This document shows, piece by piece, positions 29,999-38,972 of a stretch of 64,000 nucleotides of DNA. Under the pieces are notes generated by a model, which had not been told where the DNA came from, searched no databases, and saw only the letters and a program-made list of their open reading frames with translations. The position numbers and the translations under genes were made by a program. The DNA comes from Shewanella morhuae (GTDB taxonomy: Bacteria > Pseudomonadota > Gammaproteobacteria > Enterobacterales > Shewanellaceae): assembly GCF_900156405.1 (NCBI RefSeq), contig NZ_FTNN01000014.1, forward strand, positions 42,352-106,351, given 5' to 3'. Within the stretch, counting starts at the first letter, position 1, and every line of letters begins with the position of its first letter.

Positions 29999-30778
29999 GT
30001 GACACCAAAACGATATCTGGCTTTTGGCGCCTTGACGATTGCGATACAAACCGTAGTTATTGCCTCACAGCCTTCGGCCGCTATGTTACAAAACTCGCTG
30101 CTATCTAGCGCGGCAAAGCCATCCGTAGACACGAATCAAAATCGTGTCACGCTGAGCTTTATCACGCCGAGTAAAAGTGTCAGCGCCGCAGCAAACACCA
30201 CGAGCACCACGCCTATACAGCAATCCACATCCAGTACGAAAAATATTAACAACGCGGCTAAACCACGATTAAGGTCAAAACCAATAGATAAGTCGATAGT
30301 TGCTGCGGCGGATAACGCTAAAGTGGCGAAACAAATTGAGCAGAACCTAGCAACACCTTCAGCTTCAGCTTCAATATTAAATAAAGCTTTGGCGGTACAA
30401 GATGTTGCTGCCGATTTAGTGGATAAAAACATCAATATAGAGCCAATAGAATCAACCACCAGTACGGCCAAACCTGATACCTCGAGCGCTAAAACCAACA
30501 TAGTGGAATTAACAAAGCCACTTTTTGCTACGCAACCACCTAAGCCTGAATATCCACGGATAGCGCGTAGAAAAGGGCTAGAAGGAACGGCAACAGTAGA
30601 AGTAATGTTTAATGAATTAGGGGAACAACTGGCGCTAACACTGGTTAAAAGTTCTGGATTTAGTTTGTTAGATCAAGCGGCACTACAAGCGGTTGAGACT
30701 TGGCAGTTTGAGGCCCCTGCGCCAAAGTTAGCGAATCATTACAAGGTCACAGTGCCTATACGTTTTGCACTCAATTAA
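29999..30778 (+). CDS. tonB: TonB energy-transducing protein
   Basis: TonB spans the periplasm and passes proton-motive energy from ExbB-ExbD to outer-membrane receptors. The product has 259 residues: an N-terminal signal anchor (YLAFGALTIAIQTVVIA), a Ser/Ala/Thr-rich linker of about 150 residues, and the C-terminal TonB domain beginning PKPEYPRIARRKGLEGTATV. The linker is not the Pro-Glu/Pro-Lys type of E. coli. The start is GTG 29999. It heads a run tonB-exbB-exbD-hmuTUV divergent from the heme receptor, so it is probably dedicated to heme uptake. Confidence 0.93.
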   Translation: MTPKRYLAFGALTIAIQTVVIASQPSAAMLQNSLLSSAAKPSVDTNQNRVTLSFITPSKSVSAAANTTSTTPIQQSTSSTKNINNAAKPRLRSKPIDKSIVAAADNAKVAKQIEQNLATPSASASILNKALAVQDVAADLVDKNINIEPIESTTSTAKPDTSSAKTNIVELTKPLFATQPPKPEYPRIARRKGLEGTATVEVMFNELGEQLALTLVKSSGFSLLDQAALQAVETWQFEAPAPKLANHYKVTVPIRFALN

Positions 30779-30988
30779 TAACCTCAACTAATAACCTCAA
30801 CTACTGAGCATCTCATTGAACGATTGTACTAAATTGAATAATTGCCCTAAAAACACAAATGTAAGCAATCTCAATCCCCAACATATACGCGTTCATTGCT
30901 TAATGTTGACCCAATAACTTATGTATTGGTTGATGCCTAGATACTGAAACACCTAGATATTGAAATTAACATAGATTGGAGAGGCTTA

Positions 30989-31753
30989 ATGCCCATAACT
31001 GATTTTTCGACTTTACATTTTTCGGCTTTACATAATCAGCTCGGCGTACTGACATGGCCGCTATTGTTATGTGCTTTTCTGGCTTTTATGATCTGCCTTG
31101 AGCGTGGTGCTTTATTTTTGCATCAAACGCTATTGTCACTATGGCCCAAAAAACAAGCTTGGGTAAAAACGCTACGCCAATCATCGTCAATAGCCACCAC
31201 TGACAACATCAACACACTGTTAATACAGACGAGCACACAGCAAGATTTACTCTCACGCGGTGCAACTTTACTGCTCAAACAAGCCCACCAGCCTAAAATC
31301 TTACGGGAAGAATTAGTCAGTCTGTGGCTGAATAAACAGCAACGAGACTTACAGGCTGGGCTCAAAGTATTACAAGTCATTGGCATCATTAGCCCGTTAC
31401 TTGGCTTACTCGGCACCGTTTTAGGTTTGATTGAAATGTTTAATCAGCTCGGTCAATCGCAAGGTCCGGTCACACCCGCACAATTAAGTGCGGGGCTCGG
31501 GCTCGCAATGAATACCACTGCTGCGGGGCTTATTATCGCGGTTCCCGCCATCACAGCAGCACATCTTTTTGGGATCTGGGCTCAAAATCAATGTCAACGC
31601 ACCAGCCATGTACTCAATCAAATTAACCTTTGGTTAGCCGGCATTAAAGACGACTCTCACGATGCACCTGATTATCAAGCATTTGAGCACGTCAGCCAGT
31701 CGAGTGTAGAGCCTAAACAGCCACTTAATAACCACTTTGAGACACTGAGATGA
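30989..31753 (+). CDS. exbB: TonB-system proton-channel protein ExbB
   Basis: ExbB forms the pentameric inner-membrane proton channel that powers TonB. The product has 254 residues with three membrane segments: one near residues 14-34 and a pair near 127-150 and 170-190. The conserved stretch LQVIGIISPLLGLLGTVLGLI and the pattern LSAGLGLAMNTTAAGLIIAV, with the channel-lining Thr, are both visible. GGAG lies 8 bases before the ATG. It overlaps exbD by four bases and follows tonB after 210 bases that show no other gene. Confidence 0.94.
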   Translation: MPITDFSTLHFSALHNQLGVLTWPLLLCAFLAFMICLERGALFLHQTLLSLWPKKQAWVKTLRQSSSIATTDNINTLLIQTSTQQDLLSRGATLLLKQAHQPKILREELVSLWLNKQQRDLQAGLKVLQVIGIISPLLGLLGTVLGLIEMFNQLGQSQGPVTPAQLSAGLGLAMNTTAAGLIIAVPAITAAHLFGIWAQNQCQRTSHVLNQINLWLAGIKDDSHDAPDYQAFEHVSQSSVEPKQPLNNHFETLR

Positions 31754-32187
31754 TAAGCACAGATAAATCTTCGCTGTCGCATAATGGCATATCTTCACCA
31801 GAACAACTGCCAAGCGTTGATTTGACCGCATTAATCGACATTATTTTTATTGTATTAGTCTTTTTACTGCTCACCGCAAACAGCCAATTACTTAGCTTAC
31901 CCATCGCGGTGCCGCAAAGCCCAAGTTCAGCCATTACAGCGGTAAAAAACCAACCTTCTATCGCCATTAATATTATGGCAACGGCCCCCTATTGGGCTAT
32001 CGATGGCGAGCAATTTATGGATTTAGCCCGTTTTACCACTGTATTGATACAACGTTTACAAGTAATGCCCGAGGCAACTGTGGTTATCGCCGCAGATAAA
32101 GCTGCGCCCGTTGAGCCACTAATGCAACTGCTTGCGCTATTACAAACACAATCCATCAGTCAGACACAAATATTGATGGAACACTAA
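31750..32187 (+). CDS. exbD: TonB-system protein ExbD
   Basis: ExbD is the partner inside the ExbB pentamer and carries the essential membrane aspartate. The product has 145 residues. The N-terminus is followed by the single membrane helix VDLTALIDIIFIVLVFLLLT, with the proton-carrying Asp in LIDIIF, and then a periplasmic domain containing ATVVIAADKAAPVEPLMQLL. Its ATG overlaps the exbB stop (ATGA), indicating translational coupling. Confidence 0.94.
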   Translation: MISTDKSSLSHNGISSPEQLPSVDLTALIDIIFIVLVFLLLTANSQLLSLPIAVPQSPSSAITAVKNQPSIAINIMATAPYWAIDGEQFMDLARFTTVLIQRLQVMPEATVVIAADKAAPVEPLMQLLALLQTQSISQTQILMEH

Positions 32188-32292
32188 ATATTTACACGAC
32201 GTTAAGTTAACAGAACGTATTTAACCATCTGTCTATAAACCCAAAGTCTGAGCCTAATACTGTGGCGACCCAGATTTCATAGGAGTTAAACC

Positions 32293-33252
32293 ATGTTGTT
32301 TCAAGCCACTAAAGTGCCGATAAAAATAGGCTCTCGCATGTTAAGTTTTTTACCTCACCGTATAAGTAAATCGCTGAATAAATGCCTATTTTTTAGCGCT
32401 GCTATCACTATGTTAGTTGCGCCTAATGCCTCCAGCGCTGAGCAACAAATACGTCTAGTGAGTGCGGGGGCGGGAGTCACTGAGTTGGTACTAGCCCTTG
32501 ATGCCGGCAATAAACTGGTTGCCATCGACTCCACTAGTTACGTCCCTGAAAATTTGAGCCATATCGCTAAACTTGGCTACCACAGAATGCTCTCCGCCGA
32601 AGGCATTATTGCCCTATCGCCAACCGTCGTAGTGGGTTCTGATGTGATGGGGCCAGAAACCACACTCAAGGTGCTAAAACAAGCCAATATTCAAGTAGTG
32701 CAATTACCGACTACCACCGATGAGCCGCAGCTAATGAACAATGTGGATACTTTAGGTCAGTTACTCAATCGCCAAGATAAGGCAACCAAGCTTAAACAAG
32801 ACCTACATCAACAGTTGCAACACCTAGCAGATAAAAAACAGCAAGTACGGGATGGCGGCACTCAACCCAAAATCCTCTTTATGTTATTGCAAGAAGGTCG
32901 CGGCGCACGGGTTGGCGGTAAAGGCACTGCCGCAGATACCATTATTGAGCTATCAGGCGCACAGAATGTCGCCGATTTTGAAGGCTATAAAAGCATGTCC
33001 CAGGAAGGGATATTATCCTTACAACCCGATCTTATTTTGCTGTCAACACGTAGCGAACAAGCCTCCGAGCAAACTCACAGTCAAATAGCCCAAGAGTTAA
33101 TAAAAGAAATGCCATTACTCGCCCATACACCAGCAGGTAAAAATAAACATATTCAAACTCTTGCTCCACAAGCCTTATTAGGCGGTTTAGGATTAAGCGC
33201 AATTAGCGCCGCAGATACGCTTGCGAGCACGTTATTAACTCTGCATCAGTAA
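32293..33252 (+). CDS. hmuT: Heme ABC transporter periplasmic binding protein
   Basis: HmuT-type proteins pick up heme released by the outer-membrane receptor and deliver it to the HmuUV importer. The product has 319 residues with an extended N-terminus and a signal peptide ending near ASSA. The mature protein starts with LVSAGAGVTELVLALDAGNKLV, typical of class III binding proteins, then DSTSYVP and GYHRMLSAEGIIAL; the tyrosine in GYHRM is a possible heme ligand by family analogy. GGAG before the ATG supports this start, although an ATG at 32338 would give a shorter signal peptide. It precedes the permease and ATPase genes. Confidence 0.92.
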   Translation: MLFQATKVPIKIGSRMLSFLPHRISKSLNKCLFFSAAITMLVAPNASSAEQQIRLVSAGAGVTELVLALDAGNKLVAIDSTSYVPENLSHIAKLGYHRMLSAEGIIALSPTVVVGSDVMGPETTLKVLKQANIQVVQLPTTTDEPQLMNNVDTLGQLLNRQDKATKLKQDLHQQLQHLADKKQQVRDGGTQPKILFMLLQEGRGARVGGKGTAADTIIELSGAQNVADFEGYKSMSQEGILSLQPDLILLSTRSEQASEQTHSQIAQELIKEMPLLAHTPAGKNKHIQTLAPQALLGGLGLSAISAADTLASTLLTLHQ

Positions 33253-33309
33253 GTTGTTGCGCCAACACTAGCGGAAAATAGATCAGCAAATAAATATAGG
33301 AATTTAACC

Positions 33310-34326
33310 ATGTTACTTAGCCGCTGGCTGTGGCCCAGTTTACTCACATTGTTAGCCTTGAGTTGTTTACTCTCGGTGAGCACAGGGCCCGTCAGTATTA
33401 GCTTGATTGACTCCTTAAGCGCGGTGATGAACTGGGCTACCCAACAAAACATGGGTAATATTGCGCCACACGAGCAACTGGTGATCAACACAGTGCGTTT
33501 ACCTCGCACATTATTAGCCTTGGCGGTCGGCGCCATACTGGCCCAGTGCGGTGCAGTGATGCAGGGATTATTTCGTAATCCCTTAGCCGATCCTGGCATT
33601 ATTGGCGTGTCGTCTGGTGCAGCACTTGGGGCCGCGATTTGTATTGTGCTATTACCCAATGCTAATGCGTTATTCATCCCCCTTGCAGCGTTTGCATCAG
33701 GACTTATCACCACATTGGTGGTTTATCGCCTTGCCAGCAGCCCAACAGGAACATCAGTCGTATTACTGCTACTCTCGGGCGTTGCCATAGCAGCACTCGC
33801 GGGAGCGGGTATTGGCGTGCTGACTTACCTCGCCAACGACATGGCACTACGTGACTTAACTCTATGGCAAATGGGCTCTATTGCGGGCGCGCAGTGGATT
33901 TATGTCAGCTTAAGCCTGGCAACGTTAATCTTGATCAGTTGGCGCTTTCGCCAAGATGCGGCAGCGCTTAATGCCTTACTGCTCGGCGAGGCTGAAGCAC
34001 GCCATCTAGGGATTGATGTAGATAAACTCAAACTCCGGCTGATTTTACTCTGTGCTTTAGGCGTGGGGGTCAGCGTTGCCGCAACAGGAATTATCGGTTT
34101 TATTGGTTTAGTGGTGCCGCATTTAGTCCGCATGATGTTAGGGCCAGATCATAAACAACTATTACCCATCAGTGCATTATTGGGCGCAGCGTTATTAGCC
34201 TTGGCCGACATCGGCGCCCGCGCATTATTACCGCCCGCCGAATTACCCGTTGGGCTAGTTACTGCACTCATTGGCGCGCCATTTTTCATCTTTTTATTGC
34301 TGCAACAGCGCAGCAAATTAACCTAA
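33310..34326 (+). CDS. hmuU: Heme ABC transporter permease
   Basis: A FecCD/BtuC-type permease of 338 residues with about nine to ten membrane helices. Visible family features are [22 protein letters not shown], the [20 protein letters not shown] segment, and the ATPase-contacting loop with [17 protein letters not shown]. The helix containing [20 protein letters not shown] is also characteristic. AGGAA precedes the ATG. It follows the binding-protein gene after 57 bases and precedes the ATPase by 10. Confidence 0.94.
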   Translation: MLLSRWLWPSLLTLLALSCLLSVSTGPVSISLIDSLSAVMNWATQQNMGNIAPHEQLVINTVRLPRTLLALAVGAILAQCGAVMQGLFRNPLADPGIIGVSSGAALGAAICIVLLPNANALFIPLAAFASGLITTLVVYRLASSPTGTSVVLLLLSGVAIAALAGAGIGVLTYLANDMALRDLTLWQMGSIAGAQWIYVSLSLATLILISWRFRQDAAALNALLLGEAEARHLGIDVDKLKLRLILLCALGVGVSVAATGIIGFIGLVVPHLVRMMLGPDHKQLLPISALLGAALLALADIGARALLPPAELPVGLVTALIGAPFFIFLLLQQRSKLT

Positions 34327-34336
34327 GCGAATATCT

Positions 34337-35164
34337 ATGGCCGTCACCTCTGATTTAAATATAACCGCTCACCCAGCTAAGGCGCACATTGAGCACACCC
34401 AGCTAAGCATTTGCCAACTTAATGTGGCCATTGGACAAAAAACGGTGCTTAGTGATATCAATGTGCAATTTAAGCCGGGCGCGGTCACCGCCCTTCTTGG
34501 CCCCAACGGTGCGGGTAAATCCACTCTACTTAAAGCGTTATGCCAAGAAATCAGCACACTAAGGCAAAGCATACGCTTAGGTCATCGCCAACTGGCTGAC
34601 TGGCCGAGGGCTGAACTCGCAAAGTCCTTAGCGGTACTGCCACAACACGCCAGTTTGACGTTTCCCTTCACGGTAAGTGAAGTCGTCGCCATGGGTTTGT
34701 ATCCCTTAACCATCAGTAAAAAAGCAGGCGAGATTTTAGTGGCTAACCAAATAGCTGAAGTGGGGTTAACCTCGCTGGCAAATCGCAGTTATCCAACGCT
34801 ATCGGGGGGTGAAAAACAGCGCGTACAACTCGCTCGCGTACTAACTCAACTGAGCCAATCACCGTTTGCGCCCATACTGTTATTAGATGAGCCAACATCA
34901 GCCCTAGATCTTGCACAGCAACATAAAGTGCTCGAATTGGCTCGAAGTTTAGCCCACCAACAGGGGTATACCGTCATCGTCGTACTGCATGATCTTAATC
35001 AAGCCGCTCGTTATAGCGACCAATTAATTGTGTTAAAACAAGGACGAATTGTAAGTGAAGGTGTTCCTGCTGAGGCATTGTCAGTTGATACCATCCGCCA
35101 AGTCTGGGACTACGAACCAATATATGTACCCGCTCCGCAGGGCGGCCATCCATTGATTTTTTAA
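34337..35164 (+). CDS. hmuV: Heme ABC transporter ATPase
   Basis: A cytoplasmic ABC ATPase of 275 residues that powers HmuU. Walker [10 protein letters not shown] is near residue 55, signature [15 protein letters not shown] near 156, Walker [18 protein letters not shown] near 184 and the switch histidine in VVLHDLNQA. The [16 protein letters not shown] tail is typical of HmuV. It ends the plus-strand heme unit; I see no strong terminator in the 98 bases before the next gene. Confidence 0.94.
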   Translation: MAVTSDLNITAHPAKAHIEHTQLSICQLNVAIGQKTVLSDINVQFKPGAVTALLGPNGAGKSTLLKALCQEISTLRQSIRLGHRQLADWPRAELAKSLAVLPQHASLTFPFTVSEVVAMGLYPLTISKKAGEILVANQIAEVGLTSLANRSYPTLSGGEKQRVQLARVLTQLSQSPFAPILLLDEPTSALDLAQQHKVLELARSLAHQQGYTVIVVLHDLNQAARYSDQLIVLKQGRIVSEGVPAEALSVDTIRQVWDYEPIYVPAPQGGHPLIF

Positions 35165-35262
35165 CACAATGAAACTACTAGCCTGACGTTTTTGAGTCTG
35201 AATATGGGTATAATCAATAACATATACTTTTAGTACAGCCGCTTTAACTGAGGCAGATCCAA

Positions 35263-35607
35263 ATGAAACCCACCATCTCGACAGAAACACAGCAAAACGC
35301 ACTCGCAGCGGCAAAAGCCATCCAAAAACCGGGGCAAAACAAAGAGCAAACTAAGCTCATTGCCCAAGGGATTGAAAAAGGTATCGCGGAATACAAAAAG
35401 CTCCAAAAAGCCAAATCTCGTGAACGGGATAAAGCCCGCAAACAACAATTAAAAGCTAAATTTCAAGCAACAAATAATATCGATGATACTGACGAACTTG
35501 ACGATAATAGTGAACCCCAAAGTCAGTTCACTACCACGACTTGGATAGTCATAGTAATGCTGCTGTTAAGTTGGGTGGGGTTCGGTGCCTATATTATCAC
35601 CGCTTGA
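35263..35607 (+). CDS. DUF2956-like small membrane protein
   Basis: The product has 114 residues. A charged, strongly helical N-terminal region (AIQKPGQNKEQTKLIAQG, then KKLQKAKSRERDKARKQQ) is followed by an acidic linker and one C-terminal membrane helix (WIVIVMLLLSWVGFGAYII). The layout suggests a tail-anchored protein with its bulk in the cytoplasm. The GIEKGIAEYKKLQKAKSRER stretch matches my memory of DUF2956, a gammaproteobacterial family without known function. It begins 98 bases after hmuV, but nothing ties it to heme. Confidence 0.78.
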   Translation: MKPTISTETQQNALAAAKAIQKPGQNKEQTKLIAQGIEKGIAEYKKLQKAKSRERDKARKQQLKAKFQATNNIDDTDELDDNSEPQSQFTTTTWIVIVMLLLSWVGFGAYIITA

Positions 35608-35722
35608 TTGGAACACTGGGCAAGCATTGGGATAATGACTAAGCGGTTATGCACTTAAGGATTAACAGCTAAATAATTAGCTAAGCCCGACTGCTGACTC
35701 GATATCAGCAACACTGGCGAGT

Positions 35723-36058
35723 TCACGCACTCGCCGCGTTATTATCAGCCACACCAATCTGCTGTTCTATTTCAGTGATATGCGTATCAACCCAAGCACT
35801 ACTGATAGGCCCCCAGGTGACGATACGATAATAACCTGAGTTGTTACGACTCCCATCCTGCACAAACTCAACTCTAATACCAATATCTTCAAAGGCGGCA
35901 ATAGCATCTTGTAAGGTGCGACGTGGCATACCGGTTAACCTATTGAGTGATAATATATTATGCCGCTCATCATCCATTAAATGTGCTAAATACAGCTTTC
36001 GAAGAAACGCCTTATGTTGCTTTGAAACGGCTTGCGGTGTAGGTATGGCAAGTGACAT
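35723..36058 (-). CDS. Small winged-helix DNA-binding protein, predicted
   Basis: The product has 111 residues and no signal peptide. Residues 25-65 (ERHNILSLNRLTGMPRRTLQDAIAAFEDIGI) read as a helix-turn-helix in which GMPRRTLQDAI would be the recognition helix. The strand pair VEFVQDGSRNNSGYYRIVTWG fits the wing. It resembles small conserved gammaproteobacterial winged-helix proteins; I cannot name the target. It is convergent with the DUF2956-like gene and divergent from the solute-binding gene, whose promoter region it might share. Confidence 0.72.
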   Translation of the reverse strand: MSLAIPTPQAVSKQHKAFLRKLYLAHLMDDERHNILSLNRLTGMPRRTLQDAIAAFEDIGIRVEFVQDGSRNNSGYYRIVTWGPISSAWVDTHITEIEQQIGVADNNAASA

Positions 36059-36317
36059 AAAATAACCTGGCGAATGACAAATTGAATTAGCATTAAAATT
36101 ACTTGATATTCAGTTAATAAGGCAAGAGCCAGCACTAAATAACCTTCATTCAAGAAATCACGACATTGTAAGGACTTGAAATTTGCTGTCTAACATGATT
36201 ATGTTTAATTTAAAGACATTGAATATTTCAATCCAACGGCATACTACACTGACTATCGAGACTCATTACTTTGGCCTCTAGCCATTGCAAATTGAAAGCA
36301 GGAGGTATTGATAATTT

Positions 36318-37196
36318 ATGTTCAATATTGCACATAAATCCGCTAGAGCAGCCATTTGGCATAATCACTACCGGTATCACTATTGTCAGTATAAGTGGGC
36401 AGGATTACTTACATTGTGCTGCGTTCAACCGTGCCAAGCACTAGAGCTTAAAATTGGAGCGAGCCAATCTATACCGCCCTATGTCATTCAAGAAACCAAT
36501 AGTGGATTAGAACTGGAATTACTCTTCAATGCACTGGCGGTTAAAGGGCATACTGCCTCAATTCATTACCTACCATTAGCACGTACTTTTCACGAGTTAA
36601 AAGAAGCTAAACTTGATGGTGTTATTAATATTCAAGAAGGTATGGTTAAAAATGTCTTTTATTCCGATGTGGCAATAACGTACCAAAACTGCGCGATCAG
36701 CCTCATGTCAAACCAATATAATATCAATAGTATCGCTGATTTAAATCACAAACATGTCGTCACTTTCCAGCGCGCATCAAGCTTACTTGGGGATGAATTT
36801 GCCCAAATGGCTAAGAGCAACAAAGGTTATCAAGAGCAAGCACAGCAAATACAACAGGTGTATATGTTAATGAAGCACAGGGCCGATGTGATTGTGATGG
36901 ATAAATATATTTTTGAATACTACTTAAAGCAGGCTTTTATTGAAGGCAAGCTGACTCCACAAGATTTAACACAACAGACTGTTTGCCATCCCATATTTGC
37001 CCCCACTCAATACCGTTTTGCGTTTCTGAATGCACAAATTCGTGATGATTTTAATATTGGACTCAAGCAAATTACTGACAATGGGACTTTGTGGGCACTA
37101 AAAGAAAAATATCGACGCCTCATCTCTTTTGATAATCATACTGAGACGTCACCGGATTTAATTGTCCCCAAGATGATCAAGCACGATCCCCTTTAG
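36318..37196 (+). CDS. Periplasmic solute-binding protein, family 3 type
   Basis: The product has 292 residues. The N-terminus is long, with a hydrophobic stretch (WAGLLTLCCVQPCQA) that probably is a signal peptide. The mature part begins LELKIGASQSIPPYVIQE and continues as a two-lobe amino-acid-binding fold, with YLPLARTFHELKEAKLDGVI and a C-terminal DNGTLWALKEKYRRL. No permease or ATPase lies nearby. Orphan proteins of this type often act as sensors or redundant binding proteins, so transport is not assured. AGGAGG lies about 13 bases before the ATG at 36318. Confidence 0.82.
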   Translation: MFNIAHKSARAAIWHNHYRYHYCQYKWAGLLTLCCVQPCQALELKIGASQSIPPYVIQETNSGLELELLFNALAVKGHTASIHYLPLARTFHELKEAKLDGVINIQEGMVKNVFYSDVAITYQNCAISLMSNQYNINSIADLNHKHVVTFQRASSLLGDEFAQMAKSNKGYQEQAQQIQQVYMLMKHRADVIVMDKYIFEYYLKQAFIEGKLTPQDLTQQTVCHPIFAPTQYRFAFLNAQIRDDFNIGLKQITDNGTLWALKEKYRRLISFDNHTETSPDLIVPKMIKHDPL

Positions 37197-37215
37197 GTTT
37201 ACTGTTGGTGTCGAA

Positions 37216-37665
37216 CTATTTCACCACTAACACCGGACATTTGGCATATTTCACAATATCCTGCGTGACATGAGGCTTTAAAAAATCAGCTAAGCCACTA
37301 CTGCCATGACTAGCGATTACGAGCATACCTACATCAACAGCTTCTGCTAAAATTTCATCAATTGCATCGCCATGACGCACCACGAGTTTGATATTAAGCC
37401 CTTCGGTAAGTCCCTGCTGCATTTCTTGCTGCAAACTTTGCATCTTTGCATCAACAAATGCCTTGAGTTCACTTTCTAATGTGGATGGAATATCAACGGC
37501 AATACCATAACAATGAGCGCCACGGGCAGGACTTGTCACATGTAATAAGCGGATATCGACATGGTAAAGATTTGCCATTTCAACAGCATATTTTAGCGCG
37601 AGCGCCGCCGTTGATGAAAAATCCGTAGGACATAACACTTCTTGAGTACGCATAAGCTTATCCAT
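37216..37665 (-). CDS. Universal stress protein, UspA family
   Basis: A cytoplasmic alpha/beta protein of 149 residues. It has the N-terminal CPTDFSSTAALALKYAVEMA strand-helix and near the C-terminus VIASHGSSGLADFLKPHVTQDIV, with the nucleotide-binding G-2x-G-9x-S/T type loop only partly preserved. It is a clear paralogue of the next protein upstream (CPTDFSSTAA against WPTDFSETAA). Aligning the two suggests the true start may be the ATG four codons later (37653), which matches the paralogue's MRTG start. Neither start has a strong binding site. Confidence 0.88.
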   Translation of the reverse strand: MDKLMRTQEVLCPTDFSSTAALALKYAVEMANLYHVDIRLLHVTSPARGAHCYGIAVDIPSTLESELKAFVDAKMQSLQQEMQQGLTEGLNIKLVVRHGDAIDEILAEAVDVGMLVIASHGSSGLADFLKPHVTQDIVKYAKCPVLVVK

Positions 37666-37790
37666 TATTTGAGTTTTAATCAGCTGATTATCAGGCTTAA
37701 CGATTTATTATCAATCTAAAAATACCATTAACTTATAGCCATTAGCTATGCTTCTTGCATTCTCAGACTAATTAATTATTCTTTATCAAT

Positions 37791-37820
37791 CAAAAAGAAA
37801 GGACGCATTGAGCGTCCTTT
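37791..37820 (-). terminator. Intrinsic terminator after the second universal stress gene
   Basis: On the minus strand AAAGGACGC and GCGTCCTTT form a 9-bp stem with a five-base loop followed by CTTTTTGATT. It lies 25 bases after the stop codon of the 37845-38276 gene, so the two stress genes are separate units. Confidence 0.87.
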
Positions 37821-37844
37821 CACCTTGTCAGTCATGCCGCTAAC

Positions 37845-38276
37845 TTACTTCACCACAAGTACAGGGCAAGCGGCACCGTTAGCCACCGCTTCGGCGACAT
37901 TGGTGTGCAAAAAGTGCGAAATACCCGTGCGGCCATGGCTCGCAATCACCACCATGCCAGTATCTTTACTGTTAGCCTCATCTAAAATCTCATTAACGGG
38001 ATCACCGCGACGGATCAAGGTAGTGACAGGTAAATCAGTATGTAGCTTTTCTAACAGTGCCTGCATTTTGGTTGCGGCAGCTTGCTCCATGCTCTTGATA
38101 AGCTCCTCAGGAGTGATAGACAAAATCATAAAGTTCTCATCACCGATCGGCTGCTCTACCACATGTAAAATTTTTAAGCCTACATGGTATAGATTTGCCA
38201 TTTCAATGGCATAGCTCAGTGCATGGGCCGCAGTTTCCGAAAAATCTGTGGGCCAAAGTATTTGACCTGTACGCAT
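37845..38276 (-). CDS. Universal stress protein, UspA family
   Basis: The product has 143 residues when started at ATG 38276 (MRTGQILWPTDFSE), which has GGAG 8 bases upstream; a 23-codon upstream extension has no such site. Features are the N-terminal WPTDFSETAAHALSYAIEMA and the C-terminal VIASHGRTGISHFLHTNVAEAV, which carries the ATP-binding-type loop G-R-T-G more completely than the neighbouring paralogue. Such proteins help cells survive starvation or respiratory arrest. It lies 75 bases after the SpoIIAA-like gene on the same strand, so the two may be cotranscribed. Confidence 0.9.
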   Translation of the reverse strand: MRTGQILWPTDFSETAAHALSYAIEMANLYHVGLKILHVVEQPIGDENFMILSITPEELIKSMEQAAATKMQALLEKLHTDLPVTTLIRRGDPVNEILDEANSKDTGMVVIASHGRTGISHFLHTNVAEAVANGAACPVLVVK

Positions 38277-38351
38277 AATCTGTACTCCTTTAAGTGCTAA
38301 TCGATGACTGAGCAGTGTTAGCTGAACTGTCCTGACAGAACCCAATTAATG

Positions 38352-38738
38352 CTATTCGTTTTTTAGCCAAGCAATAGCGTCGCCATTATCGACAAAGAAT
38401 CTAACTTCAGCAGGCGTAAACCAATTCGCCAATTTAGCTAATACTTCCTGCAGCGTTGTTTTACCGACGATAGCAATCTTTTCAAAATGTCGAATATGTT
38501 TAACCCCAAGTTTAATATCATCCCAAGCGGCTTTTAACTCCATACCTTCTAGTTCAGTAACATCCACTAAGGCAAAAATATCGGGATCTTTGACTCCTTC
38601 CAGTGCAGATTCCAACACAGGTACCATCATCTCGTAGTCTTGATGCGTCAAAGTACCAATAGCTTTAACCGCAACAAAAAAGTCATCGTCACCATGACGC
38701 TCAATACCAATCGAAATTCCATGCTTTAACAGTGCCAT
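38352..38738 (-). CDS. SpoIIAA-like (STAS superfamily) protein
   Basis: A cytoplasmic protein of 128 residues with the compact alpha/beta layout of the SpoIIAA-like family. It contains DDFFVAVKAIGTLTHQDYEM near the N-terminus, IFALVDVTELEGMELKAAWDD in the middle and a C-terminal PAEVRFFVDNGDAIAWL. Unlike true anti-sigma antagonists it lacks an obvious phosphorylatable DSSG-type loop, so partner switching is not supported. AAGGAGG lies 4 bases before the ATG. It is upstream of a universal stress gene and divergent from the aldehyde dehydrogenase. Confidence 0.85.
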   Translation of the reverse strand: MALLKHGISIGIERHGDDDFFVAVKAIGTLTHQDYEMMVPVLESALEGVKDPDIFALVDVTELEGMELKAAWDDIKLGVKHIRHFEKIAIVGKTTLQEVLAKLANWFTPAEVRFFVDNGDAIAWLKNE

Positions 38739-38878
38739 ACATCCTCCTTATGTAAAATTGATCATCAATCGGTTAGTAAATATCTGACTTCAGTTTAAAA
38801 GTTAACCCTAGCATATGCCGTGACCATGCTCAAAAATGCACCAAACGACTTGTATCATCAGACTAAGCACGCTAGAGT

Positions 38879-38900
38879 AAACCGACTAATCAGTCGGTTT
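38879..38900. promoter_or_regulatory. TetR-type operator before the aldehyde dehydrogenase gene
   Basis: AACCGACT and AGTCGGTT are perfect inverted repeats around AATC, 73 bases upstream of the dehydrogenase start. The form is typical of TetR-family operators, and a TetR gene is the second gene of the unit. A T-run follows, so a terminator is possible in principle. However, no plus-strand gene lies upstream for about 1.7 kb, which makes the operator reading more likely. Confidence 0.65.
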
Positions 38901-38972
38901 TTTATTGGTGAATTAACCAACTGTTCCAATACCCGTTGTTAACATCTAACACTTACAATCACGGCGATAAAT

